Source: UBA7378 sp049611805
GTDB lineage: Bacteria > Pseudomonadota > Alphaproteobacteria > RS24
Reading direction: 5' to 3'
Assembly (NCBI GenBank): GCA_049611805.1
Contig: JBMZAX010000011.1
Span: forward strand, 1 to 64,000
Length of the DNA: 64,000 bases
Shown here: piece after piece, positions 19,601 through 27,015 of the stretch
Layout of the letters: each line of letters opens with the position of its first letter
Position numbering within the stretch: position 1 is the stretch's first letter
Translations under genes and position numbers: made by a program
Notes under the pieces: generated by a model
Seen by the model: only the letters and a program-made list of their open reading frames with translations
What the model was told of the DNA's origin: nothing
Database searches by the model: none

Positions 19601-20101
19601 CTGTTGGAAAAACTGCCAAGCCTGCCGCCCGGACAGCGCGCAAGCGCCGCGCAAGCCTATATGGCGCGCTTTCACGCGGGCGTTTCCGCCGCCGACGGCG
19701 AGGCGATTTGCGCGGCCGCGCTCGGCGTGCTGGAACACCCCGATATGGCACCGGTTTTTGCGGCGCCGGCGCGCGCCGAGATTGCGCTGGTCGGCCGGCT
19801 TTCATTGCATGACGGGCAAAAACTCGCACTGAGCGGGCGTATTGACCGCTATATCGAGACGGATGACACCATCATGCTGATTGATTTCAAAACCGGCACG
19901 CCCGATGCAAGCGGCGCGACCGCGCCCGCGATTATGATGCAGATGGCGGCCTATCGTGAGTTGGCCGGCCGCGCCAAGCCCGACAAAAAAATCACATGCG
20001 GCATTGTCTGGACGCAAATTGCGCGGCTTGACCAATTGGCGGCGTCAGAACTTGATGCCGCGCTTGAAGACATTCGTGCAGGTGCTTTTACGCTTGCTTG
20101 A
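16682..20101 (+). CDS. addA: Double-strand break repair helicase-nuclease AddA
   Basis: A 1139-residue UvrD-family helicase with a C-terminal PD-(D/E)XK nuclease. It starts with ATGA overlapping the addB stop. Visible motifs: Walker A SANAGSGKTYVLV, motif II HILVDEAQDTS, motif III GDEKQSIYSFQGADP, motif V region MTVHGAKGLEAPIV, motif VI LLYVAMTRARDRLYV. The nuclease core is SGRIDRYIETDDTIMLIDFK. A 13-bp sequence containing its stop is duplicated 25 bp downstream (20116-20128). Confidence 0.95.
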   Translation: MKPVAQASASAWVSANAGSGKTYVLVTRLVALMLSGVAPEKLLCLTYTRSAAAEMQERLFALLSDWTLMPDAKLAAEIEARLEMTPDAQTLRLARTLFARALETPGGLRIQTIHGFCESVLKRFPIEAGLSPQFKLLDEQQARAMQADLVRAQINTDDPARRASIARLTRHLAEDAMARLAGDILTHRDKFPANEAIEARLEKIARSMDLPDWAFDVEALLRAHAEAYLPEVAPFIEALLQASAKSDRAQGERLENWATRARDGAHAGAWPFLESVFMTKEGKPRARLVTAAFAGAHASVAEALMRQGDEVALLRNRLNAAQALALTGDIYRFAADLITAYETAKTRLGVLDYDDLIVYTNRLLSSRSATQWVLFKIDRGLEHILVDEAQDTSPAQWQVIAALAEEFFAGDAAHAEPRTVFAVGDEKQSIYSFQGADPAGFEKMRAHFAEKTEAGGGTMNFVPLIESRRSAPEILAAVDLVFADPARAEGLMAAGTPVHHLAHRAKDAGYVELWEPEAVETPDADLQIWEVPDTTPDETARRKLARRIGAKISGLINAPDSQITPGDILILVRRRDAFVEDMIRALKQQTPPIEVAGADRMNVMAQIAVKDLLAGAEFALNSDDDMALACFLRSPPGGLGEDDLFALAHGRQGSLWRALVEASDAENAAPVLRTARRRLDWLRREADYLPPYDYFARFLSEQGAHAALSARLGVEINDPIGELLNLALAYESQQAPSLQGFLHWLAQGEQSLKRDMDVQTHAVRVMTVHGAKGLEAPIVFLPDTCANPVGHRPQSAGLYFAADGDVLWRANADIRDDYGKALQERLDADNLKESRRLLYVAMTRARDRLYVGGYLNKRGTPPAADSWYAYLQASLATDDNKREDGEGRTIWSLGDEARAGPQRDAPAEPPAQPPDVPAWARQSPARAPLAAKNISPSQLRPMASAPSKAQEEKPDEKPTSGLEVRAFGTHVHALLEKLPSLPPGQRASAAQAYMARFHAGVSAADGEAICAAALGVLEHPDMAPVFAAPARAEIALVGRLSLHDGQKLALSGRIDRYIETDDTIMLIDFKTGTPDASGATAPAIMMQMAAYRELAGRAKPDKKITCGIVWTQIARLDQLAASELDAALEDIRAGAFTLA

Positions 20102-20128
20102 AACCGGCGCGCACGCGCTTGCTTGAAA
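20091..20128. repeat. Direct repeat spanning the addA stop
   Basis: CGCTTGCTTGAAA occurs at 20091-20103, where it includes the addA TGA, and again at 20116-20128. The copies are 25 bp apart and separated by CCGGCGCGCACG. The arrangement resembles the stop-spanning duplication at the end of murU. Confidence 0.8.
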
Positions 20129-20184
20129 AATGTGGTGCGAACACCTAAATTTTGACCAGAACCAAAAAGCAGGAGAAACCGGAT

Positions 20185-20505
20185 ATGGCAATCATACATA
20201 CAACAGATGATGAATTTGAAACGGCAGTGCTGAACGCCGATGGGCCGGTTCTGGTGGATTTCTGGGCGGAATGGTGCGGGCCGTGCAAGCAGATTGCTCC
20301 GGCGCTCGACGAATTGTCGGATGAATATGCCAACAAGCTCACAATTGTGAAAATCAATATTGACGAAAACCCCGTCGTGCCGACCGACCATAATGTGCGC
20401 TCGATCCCGACCATGATGATTTTTCAGGACGGTGTTGTCAGCGCCACGAAAATCGGGGCGGCACCAAAGGGTCAGATCAAAGACTGGATTGACGAAACGC
20501 TCTAG
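20185..20505 (+). CDS. trxA: Thioredoxin
   Basis: A 106-residue thioredoxin 1-type reductant with active site WAEWCGPCKQIAPAL and the cis-Pro region SIPTMMIF. The ATG at 20185 lies 8 nt after AGGAGA; longer readings from 20152 lack a ribosome site. The stop TAG overlaps the opposing stop of folC within one CTAG tetramer (20502-20505). Location after addA is the usual alphaproteobacterial order. Confidence 0.97.
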   Translation: MAIIHTTDDEFETAVLNADGPVLVDFWAEWCGPCKQIAPALDELSDEYANKLTIVKINIDENPVVPTDHNVRSIPTMMIFQDGVVSATKIGAAPKGQIKDWIDETL

Positions 20506-21845
20506 CCGCGATTGGCGCGCAAGGCCTGGCCTGCGAGATAGAGCGATCCGCAAATCAGAACATCTCGGGCTGTCGGCGGCACGGCGTCGATTGCCGCACC
20601 CAGACCGTTATGGGCGTGGGCCGTCAGACCGGCTTTTGCCGCTTCGCGCGCCAGCGCATGCGGGGCAATGGCATTGGGCTGGTCGTCAATCGGCACGCAA
20701 TGAAGCTGCGCGAAAGGTGCCAGCGGTTTCAAATTTTCCAGAAATGCGCCATGCGCCTTGGTGTTGAGCATGGCGAGGATGATATCGAGCCGCGTTTCGC
20801 CCGTGTCCTTAAGCGCCTTACCCACAAGTGATTGCGCCCAACCGGACAGGGCTTGCGCGGCCGCCGCATTGTGGCCGCCATCAAGCCACAGGCGCGCATG
20901 GGGCGCTTTTTGTTGTATGCGCGCGACCAGCGCGCCCTCCGACAGGCTTTGCAGGCGCGCCGGCCATGTCGCCTCCCCGAGGCCTTCGTATATCGCGCTT
21001 TCCGGCAGGTTCAACCGCCGCGCGGCGGCTATCGCCGTGCCCGCATTCATAATCTGGTGCAGTCCGGGCAGGGCGGGTGCGGGCAAATCCAACAGCCCTT
21101 GCGTGTCCTGAAAAACCATGCCGCCCTTTTCGGGATAAGCCTGCCAGTCGCGCCCGCCCAGCGCGAGATGCGTGTCATGGTCGGCGCTTGCTTTATCGAA
21201 AAGCGGCACGATGGAGGCTTCCTGCGGCGCGCTGACCACCGGCACGCCGGGTTTCACAATGCCCAATTTCTCGGCGGCGATTTCTTCGAGTGTGGTGCCC
21301 AGAAATTCCTGATGGTCGATGCTGACCGGCGTGATGACCGACAATTCGGGCCGCAGCACATTTGTTGCATCCAGCCTGCCGCCCAAGCCCACCTCAAGCA
21401 GCAAAAAATCGGCGGGCGTTTCGGCAAAGGCGCAAAAAGCGGCGGCGGTCGTAATCTCGAAAAAGGTGATGGGTTCTTGCGCATTTGCGGCCTCGCAGCG
21501 TTGCAAAAGCGCGCTTAAATATTCCTCATCAATCGGTGTTCCGCCCAGATTGATGCGCTCGTGGAAATATTCCAGATGCGGCGAGGTATAGGCGTTGACG
21601 CGGTATCCGCCGGCCTGCAAAAAAGCGCGCAAAAAAGCCAGCGTCGAGCCCTTGCCATTGGTGCCGGCAATATGCACCACGCGCGGCAGGTGTTTTTCGG
21701 GATGCCCCAGGCTTGCCAGCAGGCGGTGCATGCGGCCCAGTGACAGGTCGATTTTTTTGGGGTGCAAATCAAGCAGCCGGGCAAGCAGCGTGTCGCTGGT
21801 CTTAGGGTTGGACGTGCGGCCGGCTTTACGGCTTGCTGGGCCCAT
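20502..21845 (-). CDS. folC: Bifunctional folylpolyglutamate/dihydrofolate synthase
   Basis: A 447-residue Mur-ligase-family enzyme that adds glutamate to folates (and, in bifunctional forms, to dihydropteroate). The ATP loop is HIAGTNGKGSTLAF; TPVSIDHQEFLGTTLEEIA and LWLDGGHNAAAAQAL are family segments. It starts 10 nt after the accD stop with no clear Shine-Dalgarno, suggesting coupling to accD. The N-terminal extension of about 20 residues before LLDLHPKKIDL may be longer than needed. The gene ends tail-to-tail with trxA. Confidence 0.95.
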   Translation of the reverse strand: MGPASRKAGRTSNPKTSDTLLARLLDLHPKKIDLSLGRMHRLLASLGHPEKHLPRVVHIAGTNGKGSTLAFLRAFLQAGGYRVNAYTSPHLEYFHERINLGGTPIDEEYLSALLQRCEAANAQEPITFFEITTAAAFCAFAETPADFLLLEVGLGGRLDATNVLRPELSVITPVSIDHQEFLGTTLEEIAAEKLGIVKPGVPVVSAPQEASIVPLFDKASADHDTHLALGGRDWQAYPEKGGMVFQDTQGLLDLPAPALPGLHQIMNAGTAIAAARRLNLPESAIYEGLGEATWPARLQSLSEGALVARIQQKAPHARLWLDGGHNAAAAQALSGWAQSLVGKALKDTGETRLDIILAMLNTKAHGAFLENLKPLAPFAQLHCVPIDDQPNAIAPHALAREAAKAGLTAHAHNGLGAAIDAVPPTARDVLICGSLYLAGQALRANRG

Positions 21846-21854
21846 GGATGCGGG

Positions 21855-22730
21855 TCAGGCGGGTTGTGTTTCAGGCGCGGGGCGGCCCATCAACAACCCC
21901 AGAACGCGGCCCAGAGTTTCGGGCAGCTTGTGGCGGTGAACGACCATGTCGATCATGCCATGCTCCAGCAAATATTCGGCGCGCTGGAAACCTTCCGGCA
22001 GCTTTTCCTTGATTGTATCCTGAATGACACGCGGGCCCGCAAAACCGATCAGCGCGCCGGGCTCGGCGATCTGAATATCGCCCAACATGCCGTAAGAGGC
22101 GGTCACGCCGCCCGTTGTCGGGTCGGTCAGCACCACAATATAAGGCAGGCCGCGCTCGCGTAATTGCTGGACGATGACGGTGGTGCGCGGCATTTGCATC
22201 AGCGAGAGAATGCCTTCCTGCATGCGCGCGCCACCGGCGGCGGCAACCATGATAAGCGGGGCGTTGTTTTCCAGCGCGGTTTGGCCGGCGGTTACAACGG
22301 CTTCACCGGCGGCCATGCCGAGCGAGCCGCCCATAAATTGGAAATCCTGCACGGCGATGACGCTTTTGCGGCCCTGAATGGTGCCCAGCGCAACCTGCAC
22401 GGCATCGCGGTCGCCGGTTTTGTTGCGCGCGTCGCGCAAGCGGTCGGCATAGCGTTTCTGGTCCTTGAATTTCAGCGGGTCGTGCGGCACATCCGGCACA
22501 TCGATTTTTTCGAACGCGCCATCGTCGAAGATTTGGGCGAAACGCTCACGCGCGCCCACGCGCATATGGTGGTCACAGCCCGGGCACACCTGCTGCAACA
22601 GCGCAAGGTCGCGGTGGAAAATCATTTCCCCGCATTGTTTGCAGCTTTGCCACAAATTATCAGGCGTGTCGTCGTGATCTCTGAACACGCTCGGAAACCG
22701 CGGACGAACAAAATTCTTAAGCCAGTTCAT
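21855..22730 (-). CDS. accD: Acetyl-CoA carboxylase carboxyltransferase subunit beta
   Basis: 291 residues. An N-terminal zinc ribbon (SCKQCGEMI ... VCPGCDHHM) precedes the crotonase-like carboxyltransferase domain with GGARMQEGILSLMQM and TTGGVTASYGMLGD. With AccA it moves carboxyl from biotin to acetyl-CoA, the first step of fatty-acid synthesis. It sits between trpA and folC, as in many alphaproteobacteria. Confidence 0.97.
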   Translation of the reverse strand: MNWLKNFVRPRFPSVFRDHDDTPDNLWQSCKQCGEMIFHRDLALLQQVCPGCDHHMRVGARERFAQIFDDGAFEKIDVPDVPHDPLKFKDQKRYADRLRDARNKTGDRDAVQVALGTIQGRKSVIAVQDFQFMGGSLGMAAGEAVVTAGQTALENNAPLIMVAAAGGARMQEGILSLMQMPRTTVIVQQLRERGLPYIVVLTDPTTGGVTASYGMLGDIQIAEPGALIGFAGPRVIQDTIKEKLPEGFQRAEYLLEHGMIDMVVHRHKLPETLGRVLGLLMGRPAPETQPA

Positions 22731-22765
22731 TATGCCCCTCTTGTGTCAACACCATGCGTCAAACA

Positions 22766-23599
22766 CTAGCTCCCTTTATGTACACCCTCGGCAAGGTCGC
22801 TGGCAAGTGCCAGCACGCGCGCGACGCAATCCGTGTTCGATTTGTCGCCGTTTTTGGCCGTTTCGCCGATCACATCGACAAGTGCCGAGCCGACCACCGC
22901 GCCATCGGCAACAGAGGCAATCGCGCCGGCCTGTTCGGGCGTGCGAATGCCGAACCCTACGGCGACCGGCAGGTCTGTGTGGCTTTTGATGCGCGCAACA
23001 TTGTCTGAAACTTTTGAGACATCGGGTGCCGCCGAACCGGTAATGCCCGTAATCGACACATAATAGACGAAGCCGGACGTATTTTTCAAAACATTCGGCA
23101 GGCGCGCATCATCGGTCGTCGGGGATACCAGGCGAATGAAATTCAACCCGCCTTCCATGGCCGGCAGGCATAATTCGCTGTCTTCTTCCGCCGGCAGATC
23201 GACAATGATGAGCCCGTCAACACCGGCCGACACGGCATCTGCGATAAACCGGTCAACGCCGTAAATGAAAACCGGATTGTAATATCCCATCAGCACCAGC
23301 GGCGTGGTGTCGTCTTCGGCGCGAAAGCGGGCGACCATGGCAAGCGTTTTTTCAAGCGTTTGCCCGGCCTTTAACGCGCGTTGCGAGGCCGCCTGAATTG
23401 ACGGCCCATCCGCCATCGGGTCGGTGAACGGCATGCCAAGCTCGATAATGTCGGCACCTGCCGCAGGCAGGCCGGACAAAATCGAAAAGGACGTTTCCGG
23501 GTCGGGGTCGCCGGCGGTAACAAAAGCAATAAAGGCCCTGCGGCCCGCGCTTTGCAAAGCGGCAAATTTCCGGTCGAGGCGGGTTTGGCGAACAGACAT
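22766..23599 (-). CDS. trpA: Tryptophan synthase alpha chain
   Basis: A 277-residue TIM barrel that cleaves indole-3-glycerol phosphate; indole is channelled to TrpB. Visible are AFVTAGDPDPETS, the catalytic-Glu region IIELGMPFTDPMADGP, LIIVDLPAEE and VGFGIRTPEQA. The start at 23599 has AGGAG 5 nt upstream; a longer frame reaches into trpB. It follows trpB by 8 nt. Confidence 0.97.
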   Translation of the reverse strand: MSVRQTRLDRKFAALQSAGRRAFIAFVTAGDPDPETSFSILSGLPAAGADIIELGMPFTDPMADGPSIQAASQRALKAGQTLEKTLAMVARFRAEDDTTPLVLMGYYNPVFIYGVDRFIADAVSAGVDGLIIVDLPAEEDSELCLPAMEGGLNFIRLVSPTTDDARLPNVLKNTSGFVYYVSITGITGSAAPDVSKVSDNVARIKSHTDLPVAVGFGIRTPEQAGAIASVADGAVVGSALVDVIGETAKNGDKSNTDCVARVLALASDLAEGVHKGS

Positions 23600-23607
23600 G
23601 AGGGCTC

Positions 23608-24819
23608 CTAAAGGTCGACCTTGAGATGCTCGGCAACGGCAAACACATCCTTGTCGCCGCGCCCGCACATATTCATGACCATCAGGTGATCGCGCGGCAG
23701 ATCGGGGGCGATTTTGCCGACATGGGCCAGCGCATGCGAAGGTTCCAGCGCCGGAATAATGCCCTCAAGCCGCGTGATGAGCTGGAACGCCTCCAGCGCC
23801 TCGGCATCGGTGGCCGACACATATTCCACGCGCCCCGCATCGCGCAAAAACGCATGTTCGGGGCCAATGCCCGGATAATCGAGCCCGGCCGAAATCGAAT
23901 GGCCTTCGATAATCTGGCCGTCATCATCCTGCAAAAGATAAGTGCGGTTGCCATGCAATACACCCGGCAGCCCGCCTGCGAGCGAGGCCGCATGATCGGG
24001 CGTCTCAAGCCCCAACCCGCCGGCTTCAACGCCGATAATGCGGATGTCGCTGTCGTCGAGAAACGGGTGAAAAAGACCCATCGCATTCGACCCGCCGCCA
24101 ATGCACGCGACCAGACTGTCGGGCAAACGGGCTTCGCGGTCGAGCATTTGCGCGCGCACTTCCTTGCCGATAATCGACTGGAAATCGCGCACCATGGCCG
24201 GATAGGGGTGGGGGCCGGCAACCGTGCCGATAATGTAAAACGTGTCTTCGACATTGGTCACCCAATCGCGCAATGCCTCGTTCATGGCATCTTTCAGCGT
24301 GCCGGAGCCGGAGGTGACGGGGCGAATGTCGGCACCCAGCAATTTCATGCGAAACACATTGGGCTTCTGGCGTTCCATATCCGTCGCGCCCATGAAAACC
24401 GTGCAGGGCAGGCCGAAGCGCGCGGCGGCCGTTGCCACGGCAACGCCGTGCTGTCCGGCCCCGGTTTCGGCAATGATGCGGGTTTTGCCCATGCGCCGCG
24501 CCAGCAGAATTTGCCCCAGACAATTATTTATCTTGTGCGATCCGGTGTGGTTCAATTCATCGCGTTTCAGATAAATTTTCGCGCCGCCAAAATGCTCGGT
24601 GAGCCGCTCGGCGAAATAAAGCGGGCTGGGCCTGCCGACATAATGCGTTTGCAAATCGACCAGCTCGGCTTTAAAAGCGGGGTCGGCTTGCGCCGCTTTA
24701 TAGGCGGCCTCCAGATCCAGAATGAGCGGCATCAGCGTTTCGGCGACAAAGCGGCCGCCATAATCGCCAAAGCGGCCTTTTTCATCGGGCCCGGCGCGGT
24801 ATGAGTTTTGTCCGTCCAT
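23608..24819 (-). CDS. trpB: Tryptophan synthase beta chain
   Basis: A 403-residue PLP enzyme joining indole and serine. The PLP lysine is in LNHTGSHKINNCLGQ; the phosphate-binding loop is CIGGGSNAMGLF. Tandem ATG codons at 24822 and 24819 both follow GGAG; the second has the better 6-nt spacing. It is 12 nt from trpF. No trp leader peptide or attenuator was found before trpF. Confidence 0.97.
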   Translation of the reverse strand: MDGQNSYRAGPDEKGRFGDYGGRFVAETLMPLILDLEAAYKAAQADPAFKAELVDLQTHYVGRPSPLYFAERLTEHFGGAKIYLKRDELNHTGSHKINNCLGQILLARRMGKTRIIAETGAGQHGVAVATAAARFGLPCTVFMGATDMERQKPNVFRMKLLGADIRPVTSGSGTLKDAMNEALRDWVTNVEDTFYIIGTVAGPHPYPAMVRDFQSIIGKEVRAQMLDREARLPDSLVACIGGGSNAMGLFHPFLDDSDIRIIGVEAGGLGLETPDHAASLAGGLPGVLHGNRTYLLQDDDGQIIEGHSISAGLDYPGIGPEHAFLRDAGRVEYVSATDAEALEAFQLITRLEGIIPALEPSHALAHVGKIAPDLPRDHLMVMNMCGRGDKDVFAVAEHLKVDL

Positions 24820-24831
24820 CATATACTCCGT

Positions 24832-25479
24832 TCAGGCCTGAGGGCCCTGTTTTGCCGCGTCGATAAAGGCGCGCATCAGCTCGGCGTCTTTCTCGCCCGG
24901 TGCCGCTTCGACACCCGACGACACATCAACCATCGGCGCGCGTGTTGTGGTCACGGCCCGGGTGACATTATCGGGGGTCAGGCCGCCTGCCAAGAGCCAT
25001 GGCGTCGCGCCCGCATAAGCATCCAGCAATTGCCAGTCAAACGCTTCGCCATTGCCGCCGGGCAAACCGTCATCGGTCGGCTTGGCATCAAACAAAAACC
25101 AGTCGGCAACGCCTTCATAGGCTTGCGCGGTTTCGAGGTCGCGGGCCGCTGCGACCCCAAGCGCCTTGATTATGGGGCGTTGCGTGCGCCGCTTGATCTC
25201 GGCCACGCGCGCAGGGCTTTCATCCCCGTGCAGTTGAATACGGTGCGGGCTGATCGCGCCGACAGCGTGATCAAGCGCGTCATCATCGGGGTCAACCAAA
25301 AGCGCGACGCGCTCGACAAAGGGCGCGCAGAGCCCCGCAAGCCCCGCCGCCTGCTCATCGCTCAAATGGCGGGGAGAGGCTTTGAAAAACACAAAACCGC
25401 ACATATCGACCCGCAACTCATTGGCAAGGCGAATATCATCGGCGCGGGTGAGCCCGCATATTTTGACACGCGGTGCCAT
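24832..25479 (-). CDS. trpF: Phosphoribosylanthranilate isomerase
   Basis: A 215-residue TIM barrel that performs the Amadori rearrangement of PRA to CdRP in tryptophan synthesis. The catalytic Cys is in VKICGLTRADD and the Asp is in VALLVDPDDD; the phosphate-binding end is LLAGGLTPDNV followed by VDVSSGVEAAPGEKD. It overlaps neither neighbour but is 2 nt from the pyrF stop, so pyrF-trpF-trpB-trpA-accD-folC reads as one operon. Confidence 0.96.
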   Translation of the reverse strand: MAPRVKICGLTRADDIRLANELRVDMCGFVFFKASPRHLSDEQAAGLAGLCAPFVERVALLVDPDDDALDHAVGAISPHRIQLHGDESPARVAEIKRRTQRPIIKALGVAAARDLETAQAYEGVADWFLFDAKPTDDGLPGGNGEAFDWQLLDAYAGATPWLLAGGLTPDNVTRAVTTTRAPMVDVSSGVEAAPGEKDAELMRAFIDAAKQGPQA

Positions 25480-25481
25480 AA

Positions 25482-26198
25482 TTATGCGCTCATGCCGAGG
25501 CTGTCGGCAATTTCCGCGGCGGCGCGGCCCGGATCGGAATTTTGCGTAATCGCGCGCCCGATCACCAGAATATCGGCTCCGGCGGCAATGGCGGCTTCGG
25601 GCGTCATCACGCGTTTTTGGTCGTCCCGGGCGGCCCCTGCGGGGCGAATGCCGGGCACGACAAGGTTGAAATTCGGGCCCATTTCGCGGCGCAGCAATTC
25701 CACCTCTTCAGCCGAACACACCACACCGTCCATGCCGCTTTCGGCCGCCAGCGCAGCCAGCCGCAACACTTGATCGCGCGGGCTACCGTTCACGCCGATA
25801 GCGTTCAAATCAGCCTCCGACAGGCTGGTCAGAACCGTCACGGCCAGCATTTTGGGCGGCGGCAATGTCGCTTCACCTGCCGCTTCATTCGCGGCACGCG
25901 CGGCGGCGGCCATCATTTCCCCGCCCCCGGCGGCATGCACGTTCAAATAGGCCGGTGCCAGCGGCACCAGCGTGCGCACGGCGGCGGCAACGGTGTTTGG
26001 AATATCGTGCAGTTTCAAATCCAGAAATATATCCCGGCCGAAGCCCGCCAGATGCTCATAGCCGGCCCGCCCATGCGCGTAGAAAAACTCCTTGCCGATT
26101 TTCAGCCCGCCGACATGCAGGCCCAATTGCTGCGCCAGACGGCCGGCAGCATCAATCTCAGGCACGTCGATGGCGCAATAGACTGGATTTTCTTTCAT
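25482..26198 (-). CDS. pyrF: Orotidine 5'-phosphate decarboxylase
   Basis: A 238-residue OMP decarboxylase, last step of UMP synthesis. The catalytic array is FLDLKLHDIPNTV; VVPGIRPAGAARDDQ and LVIGRAIT form the phosphate site. I start at MKENPVYCAIDVPEI (26198), matching the family N-terminus; an upstream ATG at 26225 adds nine residues without a ribosome site. The start-site evidence is weak, the identity is strong. Confidence 0.95.
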   Translation of the reverse strand: MKENPVYCAIDVPEIDAAGRLAQQLGLHVGGLKIGKEFFYAHGRAGYEHLAGFGRDIFLDLKLHDIPNTVAAAVRTLVPLAPAYLNVHAAGGGEMMAAAARAANEAAGEATLPPPKMLAVTVLTSLSEADLNAIGVNGSPRDQVLRLAALAAESGMDGVVCSAEEVELLRREMGPNFNLVVPGIRPAGAARDDQKRVMTPEAAIAAGADILVIGRAITQNSDPGRAAAEIADSLGMSA

Positions 26199-26259
26199 CT
26201 GTACTTTTTCTGCCGATCTCTCCATCCGGTTTCAGGATGATTTTCGGCACCGGTAAATT

Positions 26260-26592
26260 TCACAATTTCGTTTCCGGCGTGTTTTTTAGCACACCCGCGC
26301 GTTCAGGCAAATCCGAACTTGGGCCCGGTTCGGCCCGCGCCGCGCGTGTGCCAAGACGCCGCAAAAACCGGTCGAGACCCAGACTGACAATGCCCAGAAA
26401 CACACCCAGTAAAACCGCGCCCACCAAAAGCACAAAAAGCGGCACATCCAGTGCCGGGCCGTTTTCGGTGAGGTTTAGCGGATTGAAATGGAAGCTAACG
26501 GTCTGGCGGTTTTTGACGGCCAGTGAAACAAGCAGGGCCGCAGTGATGAGAAAAACAAGACGCGCAATTGTTTTGAAAATAAACGCGGCCAC
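26260..26592 (-). CDS. LapA-domain membrane protein (DUF1049)
   Basis: 110 residues with two hydrophobic segments (about 8-24 and 48-70) separated by KNRQTVSFHFNPL, the usual look of LapA/DUF1049 proteins. E. coli LapA works with LapB in LPS assembly control, but LapB is not here, so only the family is assigned. It lies between ihfB and pyrF, its common alphaproteobacterial location. The C-terminal 35 residues are charged and probably cytoplasmic. Confidence 0.8.
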   Translation of the reverse strand: MAAFIFKTIARLVFLITAALLVSLAVKNRQTVSFHFNPLNLTENGPALDVPLFVLLVGAVLLGVFLGIVSLGLDRFLRRLGTRAARAEPGPSSDLPERAGVLKNTPETKL

Positions 26593-26600
26593 GTCGGGTG

Positions 26601-26888
26601 TCAGGATGTTTTGCCGTTCAGCCGGTCGCGCAATTCTTTGCCGGTTTTGAAGAACGGTGCCACTTTTTTGGCAACGGCCACACTGTCGCCCGTGCGCGGG
26701 TTGCGTCCGATGCGGGCAGCCCGCTGTTTAACCGAAAACGCGCCAAAGCCGCGAAGTTCAATGCGGTCGCCGCGACCCAGCGCATCACCTATTTCGTTCA
26801 AAATACGGTTGATAATGGCTTCAACATCGCGCTGATAAAGATGCGGGTATTGCTCGGAAATGCGGGCAACGAGTTCTGACTTGATCAT
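26601..26888 (-). CDS. ihfB: Integration host factor subunit beta
   Basis: A 95-residue HU/IHF-family DNA-bending protein starting MIKSELVARISEQYPHLYQR, with RIELRGFGAFSVKQRAAR and RNPRTGDSVAVAKK, the minor-groove arm with its intercalating Pro. The position after rpsA and the sequence favour IhfB over HU. An intrinsic terminator at 26957-26986 separates it from rpsA, so it probably has its own promoter within 26889-26956. Confidence 0.94.
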   Translation of the reverse strand: MIKSELVARISEQYPHLYQRDVEAIINRILNEIGDALGRGDRIELRGFGAFSVKQRAARIGRNPRTGDSVAVAKKVAPFFKTGKELRDRLNGKTS

Positions 26889-26956
26889 GATAGCTTATTC
26901 CTCGTGACACTGAACGTTGCCAAACTGCTTGCATGGCGTCAAGCCGCAAAAACCAC

Positions 26957-26986
26957 AAAAAAACGGCGCGAACATGTCGCGCCGTT
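26957..26986 (-). terminator. Intrinsic terminator of rpsA
   Basis: Read on the minus strand, AACGGCGCG-loop-CGCGCCGTT forms a perfect 9-bp stem (26962-26986) with a 7-nt loop. The 3' arm runs into seven T (A run at 26957-26963 on the plus strand). It lies 30 nt past the rpsA stop. Confidence 0.92.
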
Positions 26987-27015
26987 GATTTGCTCCGGAA
27001 CGGAGAATGAGCCGG